From Paraburkholderia phenazinium (GTDB taxonomy: Bacteria > Pseudomonadota > Gammaproteobacteria > Burkholderiales > Burkholderiaceae), in the NCBI RefSeq assembly GCF_900141745.1, contig NZ_FSRM01000002.1:1240001-1304000 (forward strand): a stretch of 64,000 bases of DNA. Direction: 5' to 3'. Within the stretch, counting starts at the first letter, position 1; every line of letters begins with the position of its first letter. The position numbers and the translations under genes were made by a program. The notes below the pieces were generated by a model, which was given only the letters and a program-made list of their open reading frames with translations, did no database searches and had not been told where the DNA came from. Shown piece by piece: positions 1 to 7,707 of this stretch.

Positions 1-251
1 TTGATGTTCGCACCCGTTCCGGTGTTGTTGACATTGATCGACTGGAACTGGTTGATCATCTGTCCAGCATAGAAGTTGTTGGTGGTCTGGTACAGGTTGG
101 CGACAACGGGGCCGGCGCTCGGCGTACTTGGCGTGAACGGCTGTATCCAGCCGTATAGCCACGGGGCGCCGTCTCCGCCGCGGATCATCGCCATTGCCTT
201 GTGGTCAAGCGCGAAGCTGTCTGGAAGGTCGTGGATCGTAATGGAAGCCAT
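1..251 (-). CDS. Partial double-glycine-leader peptide precursor (C-terminus beyond window)
   Basis: An ORF begins at ATG 251-249 and runs off the left edge after 83 codons. A GGAG Shine-Dalgarno lies 6 bases upstream of the start. The N-terminus reads MASITIHDLPDSFALD, followed by KAMAMIRGGDGAPW. This pattern, a short amphipathic leader with Leu-Asp, an AM pair and a Gly-Gly, is typical of proteobacterial double-glycine leader peptides that are processed by peptidase-containing ABC exporters. The part after GG is rich in Asn, Gln, Pro and aromatic residues. No exporter is visible in the window; it could lie to the left. The family assignment is by pattern only. Confidence 0.6.
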   Translation of the reverse strand, partial: MASITIHDLPDSFALDHKAMAMIRGGDGAPWLYGWIQPFTPSTPSAGPVVANLYQTTNNFYAGQMINQFQSINVNNTGTGANI

Positions 252-721
252 GTCGAGTCTCCGGAGTGGTCGCCGACTCGCGACCGCGGTTCATGGGGTA
301 GATGGCCGATACGGTGCAAGTAACGTGCTAGCTTTGCGGCGCTTTGTGCGCATGCCGGTAAGCCTTTGATTGCGCGGGAATTGTTCGTTAGTCCTCGCGT
401 GGAGCGGGGCACGCGGCACAGCGAAATGTGGGGGCCTCGCCAACACTGGTGGATGCAGCTGTGTCCGCGACCCAACACATCGGACGGACGTCGTGGAATG
501 CTTCGGGCTCCTGATATGGCGGGCAGCCTCCAACAGTTTGGCACGACGAGTGTTGGCCAGGCACTGACATAGTAACCTCGGCCACTTTCGAAAATTATCC
601 GATTCCTTAGGGAAATCAATGGCTTGAATGCTCTGGTCCGGTTGATGCAAGAGAGCTCGCAACAGTGTTGGATATGTGTGCAAGCGCCGCTTGCGGGAAC
701 CCGGAAACACAGAGGCGAGCC
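252..721. other. Intergenic region between divergent genes
   Basis: About 470 bases separate the leader-peptide gene (minus strand) from the LRAT-like gene (plus strand). Both 5' ends face this region, so it should hold their promoters. Several open frames cross it, but none has a convincing start site or recognisable protein. I see no clear RNA gene, repeat or terminator. Confidence 0.5.
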
Positions 722-1252
722 ATGAACAGCAAACAACAAGACGTCCGTAGCGAACGGCAACGCGTAATGCGTAGCGCGGCTGGCGCCTCGTCGGACCTTC
801 CGTTCGTTGACGAATGCGACATACCGCTCGGCGCGCATCTCGTGACGAGCCGTGGTGGCTACGAACACCACGGCATCTACGTAGGCGCAGGCAAGGTCGT
901 TCACTACGCGGGGTTTGCCGCCGGCCACTGCCGCGGTCCCGTCGTTGAAGTCACGCTGGACCGTTTTGCCGCCGGTAGCGCGATTGCAATCCGCCTTCAT
1001 CCCTGTGCGCAATACATGGGCGCGGAGGCCGTTTTGCGGGCCCGTTCGCGCCTGGGCGAAAACCGCTATCGCCTGTTGACGAACAATTGCGAGCATTTTT
1101 GTGCGTGGTGCCTGTCCGGTGAGAGTCGCAGCCAGCAGGTCGAGACTTGCCTCACGCATCCGCGCGCGGGGCTGCATGTATTGGCGAGCCTTTTCAAGGC
1201 CCTCGTCGCAGCCGAATTGAAGGGTGCCTATTCGGGCGCCCGTGTCGCCTGA
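722..1252 (+). CDS. LRAT-domain (NlpC/P60-superfamily) papain-like protein
   Basis: A protein of 176 residues with the lecithin retinol acyltransferase (LRAT) fold signature. The box HHGIYVG (His49-His50) supplies the usual catalytic histidine, HYAGF follows with His61, and NNCEHF carries the nucleophile Cys123. LRAT proteins are cysteine acyltransferases or hydrolases of permuted NlpC/P60 type acting on lipids or acyl groups; bacterial substrates are mostly unknown. I chose ATG 722, which has GAGG about 6 bases upstream, over an in-frame GTG at 665 that lacks a ribosome site. There is no signal peptide, so it is probably cytoplasmic. It lies next to the leader-peptide gene, transcribed away from it. 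Confidence 0.75.
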   Translation: MNSKQQDVRSERQRVMRSAAGASSDLPFVDECDIPLGAHLVTSRGGYEHHGIYVGAGKVVHYAGFAAGHCRGPVVEVTLDRFAAGSAIAIRLHPCAQYMGAEAVLRARSRLGENRYRLLTNNCEHFCAWCLSGESRSQQVETCLTHPRAGLHVLASLFKALVAAELKGAYSGARVA

Positions 1253-1324
1253 TGGCCGTTCCGTTCACAGAACTTAGGTTGCGAACGACGGGCTGTAGGG
1301 CCTCAAGCTTCGAAGGGGAATGAC

Positions 1325-1573
1325 ATGTATGCCGCCGAAAAGTCTTTGCGTTGGATCGTCGATAAGTGGCTCGCGCCCACCCCCGCGATGCCGGCACGCG
1401 TCACCCGTCTTTGTCGTGCGGGTTCGCGTCGTGGGTGTGTGGTGTGCGTCGAGACAACGCGTCCCGGAGGTGTACTCTCGATCGTCTTCTTTCGTCATGA
1501 CGACGGTTCGTGGAATGTGTTTCCTCCAGTGGCCGAGCGTCCGGCGATGAACGGCTACAGGCGGGCTGCGTGA
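1325..1573 (+). CDS. Small hypothetical protein (82 aa)
   Basis: An 82-residue ORF with an AGGGG ribosome site 6 to 7 bases before ATG 1325. The protein begins MYAAEKSLRWIVDKWLAP, has two cysteines (CRAGSRRGCVVCVE), then a stretch with FFRHDDGSWNVFPP, and ends PAMNGYRRAA. It is basic, has no signal peptide or membrane segment, and reads like the short conserved hypothetical proteins common in Burkholderia. I do not recognise a domain. It ends 3 bases before the stop codon of the convergent esterase gene, a tight packing that supports its being a real gene. Confidence 0.6.
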   Translation: MYAAEKSLRWIVDKWLAPTPAMPARVTRLCRAGSRRGCVVCVETTRPGGVLSIVFFRHDDGSWNVFPPVAERPAMNGYRRAA

Positions 1574-1576
1574 GCT

Positions 1577-2902
1577 TCAGCGCTGCTGTCGAAAAATCCA
1601 TTCACGAATCGGCTCAATCGTGTATGCGATACGCCAGGTGTTTCGATGTCCGCTGGCCCCTGCCGACGACTCGCCTGGCGGAATGACGGTGCCTTTGCGG
1701 AACGTCACATAATTGATTGAGCTACCTTCAGCGTCGATCTTTTCAAACGCGGCCCGAAATTCCTGAGCCGTCCACGTTCCATCCCACACCGCGCGGCTAA
1801 TCCTGGCGCCGTCCTTCTTCAGTTCCTCAGTGATGGCGTTTTGCCCCGGGTACGCTTTGTCGTCGTCCTGCGAGACAAGAATCCACAGCTTCTGTCGGGC
1901 CATCGGCTTCACGCGCGCGGGATCCCATTGACCGGCAACGAGGAACGAGGCTGCAAAGAATTCGGGGTACTTGATATCCATCGCGATGGACATCATGCAA
2001 CCACCCGACTGGCCGGTGGTGTAGAGCCGCTTGCGATCTATGCTGTACTGACGCGCCAACGACTTGATGAGATCGATGGTGGTGTCGAGCATGCTGGACG
2101 TACGCGAATCGTCGTCGGCGATGATTTCGGCAAACTGCGGTGCCAGCACGAAACAAGGACGCGTGGCCTGATCCTCGGGGCTTGCCCACGAGATGGCACC
2201 CAGTCCCTGGAACAGCGTGGTACGCGTGACGTCGCTAGTTGCGCCTGCATCGTGCATGAAGAGCACCAGCGGATAGGATTTGCTCGCGTCATAGTCCTTC
2301 GGCACAAACAGGTTGTACCGGAGCATCTTGCCGGTCTTCGGGTCGTGGAATTCCCTTTGACGGAAATCGTCGACGATCAGGTTCTTGACCTTTGTCGTTG
2401 CCAGCGTGCGCCCGCCTGGCATCATGATCGATGCCTCGGCGCGCTTGTAAACGGTGTCGTAGTGCGGGATATCGCCGGCCTTTCCTGGACCGCCACCACC
2501 GGGACCGCCACCGCTGCCGCCAATCGGTGGTGGCATAACGCCTTGGCCTTGAACCTTCTCGGCGAGGGTGGCATTTGTGTCGTCGGGCGAAAGAGTCACG
2601 ATAACGAAACGGCCGGTCTCTGCACGGTCTGCCGGATCGGCGCTCGTGCTGGTGAACACGCCTGTAACGGTTCGGCCTTCGACGCGGAAGTCCGCAGCGG
2701 ACAGGTCCGCACCCTTGACCGGTGTGTCATATTCCACCGCAACTGCGCTTAGACGAATACCGTCGCCGAAAACCTGCGTGATCGCCGTGGCGCGCTTCGC
2801 ATGCGGCGCGCTGTTGCTTGCAACAGCCGGTACGCTGACTGCGAGAATCACTCCCACACCTGCAGTCATGATCAGAAAGTCTCTACGTGTTTGCAACTTC
2901 AT
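1577..2902 (-). CDS. Tat-exported alpha/beta-hydrolase esterase
   Basis: A 441-residue protein. The N-terminus carries a twin-arginine signal (TRRDFL at residues 5-10, then a hydrophobic stretch to about residue 29). Residues 35-120 form an Ig-like N-terminal domain of the kind seen in front of some esterases. A Gly/Pro-rich linker follows (about 123-143), then an alpha/beta-hydrolase domain with the nucleophile motif GQSGG (Ser299) and candidate Asp in SQDDD and His in GHRNTW. It resembles secreted PHB-depolymerase/feruloyl-type carboxylesterases. AAGGAG lies one base before ATG 2902, so the ribosome site is unusually close. The methyltransferase gene upstream is co-directional at a distance of 51 bases. 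A role in releasing esterified aromatic acids is inference. Confidence 0.8.
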   Translation of the reverse strand: MKLQTRRDFLIMTAGVGVILAVSVPAVASNSAPHAKRATAITQVFGDGIRLSAVAVEYDTPVKGADLSAADFRVEGRTVTGVFTSTSADPADRAETGRFVIVTLSPDDTNATLAEKVQGQGVMPPPIGGSGGGPGGGGPGKAGDIPHYDTVYKRAEASIMMPGGRTLATTKVKNLIVDDFRQREFHDPKTGKMLRYNLFVPKDYDASKSYPLVLFMHDAGATSDVTRTTLFQGLGAISWASPEDQATRPCFVLAPQFAEIIADDDSRTSSMLDTTIDLIKSLARQYSIDRKRLYTTGQSGGCMMSIAMDIKYPEFFAASFLVAGQWDPARVKPMARQKLWILVSQDDDKAYPGQNAITEELKKDGARISRAVWDGTWTAQEFRAAFEKIDAEGSSINYVTFRKGTVIPPGESSAGASGHRNTWRIAYTIEPIREWIFRQQR

Positions 2903-2953
2903 GCTCCTTCAACACCCTATGCGCTGCATACACCCCAGCCTGCCGACGATCGC

Positions 2954-3613
2954 TCACTCGACCTTCAGCGCGAGTTCCGTGCCGCGCTTGATCGGCAGCG
3001 TGATGGAGATGAAACCGTTCTTCGGGTCGCGGATATAGTCGAGGAAATCCGGCTCGGCGTTATCGTTCAGGATATAACCGCCGACCCGCAACTGCGGTGC
3101 GACGAGTTCGACGACCTGACGGGCGAGCGAAGGGCCTTCGGCAACAGGCCAGCCATCGATCAGCGCGAAGTCGATCGGTCCGCCGAGGTCGCGCAGCGTC
3201 TCGCGTGCGTCGCCGGCGCGGATATCGGCGTATTCGGCCAACCCCGCATCGTCGAGATTGCGACGCGCGACTTCCACCTTCGCCGGAACAAACTCCGAAC
3301 CGATGACGAGGCCGCCACCGTTATCGCGCACGGCTGCCGCAAAATAGATAGCGGACATGCCGATTGACGTGGCGAAGTCCACCACTCGCTTTGCGCCGAG
3401 GCCTCTGCACAGCAGGTAGATCAGATCGCCCTGGTCGGGGTGGATGGAAAACCCATAATCCGCGAACGCTTCGGGGTCCTTGCCGACCGGACCGTCGAAG
3501 GCCTCGCGTGGCGGGAAACGGCGCGAAGCGTTCATACGCGCAATGACTTCAAGGACGCGAGGATCCCGGATGGGACTCGGTCCGGTTGCTTGAGGAACGG
3601 CGACCTGTGCCAT
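2954..3613 (-). CDS. Class I SAM-dependent O-methyltransferase-like protein
   Basis: A protein of 219 residues from ATG 3613, which has AAGGAGAG 6 bases upstream; an in-frame upstream start at 3643 lacks one. The glycine-poor SAM motif I reads VVDFATSIGMSAIYFA, with an acidic residue in the next strand (GSEF) and motif GDARETL. DFALIDGW corresponds to the O-methyltransferase DLVFIDG-type strand. These features match small catechol/caffeoyl-CoA O-methyltransferase relatives. Its substrate cannot be read from sequence; methylation of a phenolic is plausible given the aromatic cluster. It is divergent from a TetR gene, which probably controls it, and may be co-transcribed with the esterase downstream. 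Confidence 0.75.
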   Translation of the reverse strand: MAQVAVPQATGPSPIRDPRVLEVIARMNASRRFPPREAFDGPVGKDPEAFADYGFSIHPDQGDLIYLLCRGLGAKRVVDFATSIGMSAIYFAAAVRDNGGGLVIGSEFVPAKVEVARRNLDDAGLAEYADIRAGDARETLRDLGGPIDFALIDGWPVAEGPSLARQVVELVAPQLRVGGYILNDNAEPDFLDYIRDPKNGFISITLPIKRGTELALKVE

Positions 3614-3646
3614 GCTTACTCTCCTTGCTAGTTCGAACGACATTGC

Positions 3647-3663
3647 GGTACTATCAGAGTACC
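3647..3663. promoter_or_regulatory. Candidate TetR operator (inverted repeat)
   Basis: A perfect 6-bp inverted repeat, GGTACT-ATCAG-AGTACC, lies in the 75-base gap between the methyltransferase start (3613) and the TetR start (3689). Size, symmetry and position fit an operator for the divergent TetR regulator acting on both genes. Binding is inferred. Confidence 0.55.
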
Positions 3664-3688
3664 ATATATAAACGACACGGTTGTTTCA

Positions 3689-4357
3689 ATGGAAAGGCAG
3701 GAGAAGGAAGTGGAAATCACCAAAGAGAAACCGTCTGCGAGACGCGGGCGGCCGAAGGTGATCGGGGAGACGCAGCGCCGCCAGTCCATCGTGACGGCAG
3801 CGCATGAGGCCTTCGTCGAACTGGGGTTCGCACGAACGACGACGGCCGTCGTTGCGACGAAGGCCAAAGTGTCAAAGCGCTCCATCTACGAGGTCTTCCG
3901 TGACAAGACCGAACTGTTTGCGGCCGTTGTCGGCGCGAACCAGCATCTGATCCTCGATCTGCCGAGACCTCAGGATGAGACCTTGCCGATCCTCGAAACG
4001 CTGATCAAAATTTTCCGTCTGGACATCGACGACGAAGCCGAACGTGCGCGGGAGGCGATTCTTAACCTGATCGTTCGGGAGTCCGTGCAGTTTCCGGAAC
4101 TGTCTGACTACCTGTACGAGCACAAGATCATTCGTTCGCGCGAAAAGTTGATCGAATGGCTGCAACGGGAGGCTGAGCGCGGACGGATGACGATCGCGGA
4201 TCCGCTGCTGTGTGCAGGCATGCTGATGGACATCGTCTTCGGTGCGCTTCTGCCTCGCAGACGGTTGTTGCAGGCGGTGGACAGGGCGCGCAGAACGCAG
4301 GACATCAAGAAGCGGCTTGAGATATTCCTGCGCGGCATTGGATTCGATGCGCCGTAG
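3689..4357 (+). CDS. TetR/AcrR-family transcriptional regulator
   Basis: A 222-residue regulator. After a basic leader containing the ARRGRPK motif typical of TetR N-termini, a helix-turn-helix spans about residues 30-75 (HEAFVELGFARTT, then KAKVSKRSIYEVFRDKTEL). The rest is an all-helical ligand domain ending in a conserved C-terminal region (ADPLLCAGMLMDIVFGALLP). It is divergent from the methyltransferase-esterase pair with the inverted repeat at 3647-3663 between them. Family behaviour suggests repression relieved by a small ligand, plausibly an aromatic compound. It could also affect the downstream ring-cleavage operon, but that operon has its own promoter element. Confidence 0.88.
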   Translation: MERQEKEVEITKEKPSARRGRPKVIGETQRRQSIVTAAHEAFVELGFARTTTAVVATKAKVSKRSIYEVFRDKTELFAAVVGANQHLILDLPRPQDETLPILETLIKIFRLDIDDEAERAREAILNLIVRESVQFPELSDYLYEHKIIRSREKLIEWLQREAERGRMTIADPLLCAGMLMDIVFGALLPRRRLLQAVDRARRTQDIKKRLEIFLRGIGFDAP

Positions 4358-4502
4358 GCTTACGGCAATGACAGTGTTCCACCAACGCCGACGGTCTTGC
4401 GAAATAGCCCGCAAGCGGCACCCTCTCCGCTGACCATCGCCGTACCCGGGTGGGGCGCACAAGCCCACGGCGCGCGCGTCCCGCCTTCCTCGGCTCATCA
4501 AC

Positions 4503-4561
4503 AAAAGTGCCATTGAATCTGATTTTTGTGTAGGGACGCGGCGCTCATCCTCCCATATTCT
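4503..4561 (+). promoter_or_regulatory. Shared regulon element, copy A, with promoter
   Basis: A 37-bp element (4503-4539) contains GTGCCATTGAATCTG followed by TTTTTGTGTAGGGACGC. The -10-like hexamer TATTCT lies at 4556-4561, with 18 bases between AGGGAC and TATTCT. Near-copies with the same layout occur at 19957, 23010 and, on the minus strand, near 19821. It stands about 45 bases upstream of the ring-cleavage operon. An activator site overlapping the -35 region is the simplest reading. Confidence 0.65.
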
Positions 4562-4605
4562 CACCCCATCGAGACGATCCGTCCGGCGCTGGAGCCTTCA
4601 TTCAG

Positions 4606-5670
4606 TTGTCCGCGACGATCAATCCGCAAATGTCTTTGCATGGGACCGGACCAAGCGCTGAAGCGCCCACTCCGGCCGAAACATTGGAGAGGAAGTTGAC
4701 CAGAAAAGTCCCGCTCAAGATCGCTATCGCTGAGCACCCGCACACGTCGCCCATCCGTAACGGATCCATTCCCATTGAGGGCGTCGACGCCGAGTTCATC
4801 ACCGTTCAGCCGCAAATTGGCGCTTTCCGCCGCATGGTGCGCGACGTCGAATTCGACGTCTGCGAACTGGCGCCGACTACTTACATCATTGCTCGTGCCT
4901 ATGGCGCGCCATTTGTCGGCTTGCCGATCTTCGTGGTGCGGCGCTTTCACCATGGCGGGCTGCTGGTACGACGGGATGCAGGGATCAACACCCCCAGGGA
5001 CCTGGAAGGAAAGAAGGTCGGCGTACGCGCCTACTCGGTCACGACCGGCGTGTGGACGCGTCAGGTGCTGATCGATGAATTCGGCCTCGATTCATCCAAG
5101 GTGACCTGGGTGGTCGACGACGAAGAGCATGTCACGCAGCTCAAGTTGCCGTCGAATGTGATCCATGCTCCTGCGGGCAGCTCGCTGGCGGAGATGATGG
5201 CCTCGGGTGAATTGTCGGCGGGTTTTGCCGCCGCCGCGGGTATCGGCCGCACCGGTGCTCCCACGGGGGGATGGAAGGAAGTCGAGGCTGACTATCCGGA
5301 TCTGCTGCCCAATGCGACCGAGCTCGAGACCGAGTACTACGCTCGCACGGGGGTTTATCCGATGCACGGCACGATCGTCGTCAAGGACTCGGTGCTTGCC
5401 GAGAATCCGTGGATCGCCAGGTCGATTTACGACGCTTTCGCTCAGGCGAAAAAGGAATGGCTGGCGCGACTCGACTCGGGCGAGGCCACGAGCGCCAGCG
5501 ACAAGAAGTACCTCCAGTTGCGCAAGATCGTCGGACACGATCCGCTGCCGTACGGTCTGCAGGAGAACCTCAAGACGATCGAAACGCTGGAGGCCACCGC
5601 GTTCAAGCAAGGTCTCACGCTACGCCGCATGTCCATCAACGAACTGTTTGTGGACCCGCTGGCTCGTTGA
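4606..5670 (+). CDS. 4,5-dihydroxyphthalate decarboxylase-like / NMT1-type protein, copy 1
   Basis: A protein of 354 residues from TTG 4606; ATG 4630 (MSLHGTG) is an equally possible start, and both lie downstream of the promoter element. Residues from about 35 carry the family pattern LKIAIAEHPHTSPIRNG, then FRRMVRDVEFDVCELAPTT, LEGKKVGVRAYSVTTGVW and a C-terminal MSINELFVDP. This matches 4,5-dihydroxyphthalate decarboxylase (Pht5-like), which belongs to the periplasmic-binding-protein fold but has no transporter partner. No signal peptide is visible, so it is likely cytoplasmic. It is the first gene of the operon and has a distant paralogue at 12545. Whether it decarboxylates phthalates or another o-dicarboxylate is unknown. 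Confidence 0.75.
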   Translation: MSATINPQMSLHGTGPSAEAPTPAETLERKLTRKVPLKIAIAEHPHTSPIRNGSIPIEGVDAEFITVQPQIGAFRRMVRDVEFDVCELAPTTYIIARAYGAPFVGLPIFVVRRFHHGGLLVRRDAGINTPRDLEGKKVGVRAYSVTTGVWTRQVLIDEFGLDSSKVTWVVDDEEHVTQLKLPSNVIHAPAGSSLAEMMASGELSAGFAAAAGIGRTGAPTGGWKEVEADYPDLLPNATELETEYYARTGVYPMHGTIVVKDSVLAENPWIARSIYDAFAQAKKEWLARLDSGEATSASDKKYLQLRKIVGHDPLPYGLQENLKTIETLEATAFKQGLTLRRMSINELFVDPLAR

Positions 5671-5694
5671 CCTCAAGACCCGAACGGAAAAAAC

Positions 5695-6720
5695 ATGATC
5701 ATCGATTGCCACGGTCACTTCACGACCGTACCCGCATCATTTCGCGCCTGGCGCGCCAGGCAGGTCGAGTTTGCCAACAACCCGGCCAACGCCCCGTCGC
5801 GTGACGGCGCCTTTGTCAGCGACGACGAGATTCGCGAAGCGATCGGCAATGGCCAGCTCAAGCTGCAACGCGAACGCGGCAGCGACCTGACGCTGTTTTC
5901 GCCGATCGCCGGTTTGATGAGCCACCATCTCGGCAACGAGCGCACCAGTCTGGAGTGGGCCGAGGTATCGAACGACCTCGTGTATCGCGTGACCGAACTC
6001 TACCCGGACAACTTCGCGCCGGTATGCCAGTTGCCGCAATCGCCGGGTGCTGCGCCCGCGAATTCGATTCCCGAGTTGCGCCGTTGCGTCGAGCAACTGG
6101 GCTTCGTTGGCTGCAATCTGAATCCCGATCCGACCGGCGGCTACTGGACCGGCAAGCCGATGACCGATCGCGAGTGGTACCCACTTTACGAAGCGCTCGT
6201 CGATCTGGATGTGCCCGCAATGATCCACGTGGCCGCTTCGTGCAATCCGTGCTTCCATGGCACGGGCGCGCATTACCTGAATGCGGATACGTCGGTGTTT
6301 ATGCAGATCCTGCAATCCGATCTGTTCAAGGACTTCCCGACGTTGCGTCTGGTGATTCCGCACGGCGGCGGCGCCGTGCCGTATCACTGGGGCCGTTATC
6401 GCGGCATGTCACTCGAGATGCGCGATCGTCCACTCGAAGGACTGCTCCACAACATCTTCTTCGACTCATGCGTGTATCACAAGCCCGGTGTCGAGTTGCT
6501 GACCAAGGTGATTCCCGCCGACAACGTGCTGTTCGGTTCGGAAATGATTGGCGCAGTGCGTGGCAAGGATCCGGCAACCGATCAGTACTTCGACGACACC
6601 AAGCGCTACATCGACGCTTGCACGGCGCTGTCAGACGAGGACCGCTACAAGATCTTCGAAGGCAATGCGCGTCGCGTTTATCCGCGTCTCGATGCACGCC
6701 TTAAAGCGCGCGGCAAGTGA
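5695..6720 (+). CDS. ligJ: 4-oxalomesaconate hydratase (LigJ type)
   Basis: An amidohydrolase-superfamily protein of 341 residues closely following the LigJ pattern as I remember it: MIIDCHGHFT at the start (metal ligands His6 and His8), PVCQLPQSPG, FVGCNLNPDPTGG, MIHVAASCNP (His178), IPHGGGAVPYHWGRYRG (His223), NVLFGSEMIGAVRG (Glu283) and a C-terminal DARLKARGK. LigJ hydrates 4-oxalomesaconate to 4-carboxy-4-hydroxy-2-oxoadipate in protocatechuate 4,5-cleavage and gallate pathways. It starts 24 bases after the decarboxylase-like gene. With the extradiol dioxygenase and aldolase in the same operon it gives the strongest clue to the pathway chemistry. Confidence 0.88.
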   Translation: MIIDCHGHFTTVPASFRAWRARQVEFANNPANAPSRDGAFVSDDEIREAIGNGQLKLQRERGSDLTLFSPIAGLMSHHLGNERTSLEWAEVSNDLVYRVTELYPDNFAPVCQLPQSPGAAPANSIPELRRCVEQLGFVGCNLNPDPTGGYWTGKPMTDREWYPLYEALVDLDVPAMIHVAASCNPCFHGTGAHYLNADTSVFMQILQSDLFKDFPTLRLVIPHGGGAVPYHWGRYRGMSLEMRDRPLEGLLHNIFFDSCVYHKPGVELLTKVIPADNVLFGSEMIGAVRGKDPATDQYFDDTKRYIDACTALSDEDRYKIFEGNARRVYPRLDARLKARGK

Positions 6721-6764
6721 CACCGGCGCGAGCCGGATGCAATGAGTAGAGTACAGAGGCAATC

Positions 6765-7613
6765 ATGACTTCCATTGTTGATATTCACCCACACATCATT
6801 TCCGACGACGAAACCCGCTATCCGCCTGCGCCGCTGTTCGGCAAGCGCTCGGACTGGTCGCAGGAACGTCCCACGACCGTTGAAACCTTGATCGCGGCCA
6901 TGGACGAAGCGGGCGTCGCCAAGGCTGCTGTGGTGCATTCTTCTACCACTTACGGTTTCGATAACAGCTACGTTGTAGACGGTTGCGCGAAGTATGCGGA
7001 CCGCCTGGTGGCCGTCGGCTCCGTTGACGTCTTGCAACCGGACGCACCGGGGCGCATCCGGGAATGGGTCGGGCGCGGTCTCGCGGGTCTGCGTCTCTTT
7101 ACCGGCGGCAGCACCAAGGAGTTCGACCCGAGCGAGCTCGACGATCCGCGCTCATTTCCCGCATGGGAGCTGTGCGGTGACCTGGGCTTGCCGATGTGCA
7201 TCCAGACCGGCCCGATCGGCCTGCCGCAAGTCACGGCGTTGGCGAAGCGCTTCCCGAACGTCGCGATCGTCCTCGATCACCTGGGACGACCGGAGGTTGC
7301 CGACGGCGCACCCTATGCGGCAGCGCAAAGCCTGTTCGACCTTGCGCCGCTTTCGAACATCTACCTGAAGCTCACGCCGCGCATCTTTGGCGACGTGAAG
7401 AAGGAGAAGGCCAGCGCCGAAACGTTCTTCCCGCGTGTGGTGGAAGCCTTCGGTGCAAAGCGGATGGCCTGGGGCTCGAATTATCCGACCTCGACGGGCA
7501 CGCTGCCGGAAATCCTCGCGAAGGCCCAGGCGGGTCTGGCGTGCCTGAGCGACGAAGATCGTGCGTGGATATTCGGCAGGACTGCGCAGCAACTGTATCC
7601 GGCCCTGGCCTGA
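6765..7613 (+). CDS. Amidohydrolase-2 family hydrolase (LigI-like or lactonase-like)
   Basis: A metal-dependent TIM-barrel hydrolase of 282 residues. It has the first-strand HxH (His8, His10 in DIHPH), QTGP, and LDHLGRP (His172). The usual last-strand aspartate in WGSDWP-type motifs is Asn239 here (WGSNYP). AGAGG precedes ATG 6765. Relatives include 2-pyrone-4,6-dicarboxylate lactonase (LigI), which feeds 4-oxalomesaconate to LigJ, and sugar lactonases; the neighbouring ligJ makes a lactone or ring-fission product the likely substrate. The Asn substitution may alter metal use or chemistry. Confidence 0.75.
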   Translation: MTSIVDIHPHIISDDETRYPPAPLFGKRSDWSQERPTTVETLIAAMDEAGVAKAAVVHSSTTYGFDNSYVVDGCAKYADRLVAVGSVDVLQPDAPGRIREWVGRGLAGLRLFTGGSTKEFDPSELDDPRSFPAWELCGDLGLPMCIQTGPIGLPQVTALAKRFPNVAIVLDHLGRPEVADGAPYAAAQSLFDLAPLSNIYLKLTPRIFGDVKKEKASAETFFPRVVEAFGAKRMAWGSNYPTSTGTLPEILAKAQAGLACLSDEDRAWIFGRTAQQLYPALA

Positions 7614-7707
7614 GGCTGCTTCGCATCTGTGCGGGCTACCCGTGATGTTCAAGGCCAGATCGGTTAGTGCGCACGCAGAACCAATCACACTAAAGAGAAA
7701 CAAGCAG

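Noticed and set aside
185..1177. A 330-codon minus-strand frame over the first kilobase
   Set aside because: It overlaps both the leader-peptide gene and the LRAT gene, lacks a ribosome site and looks like random translation.
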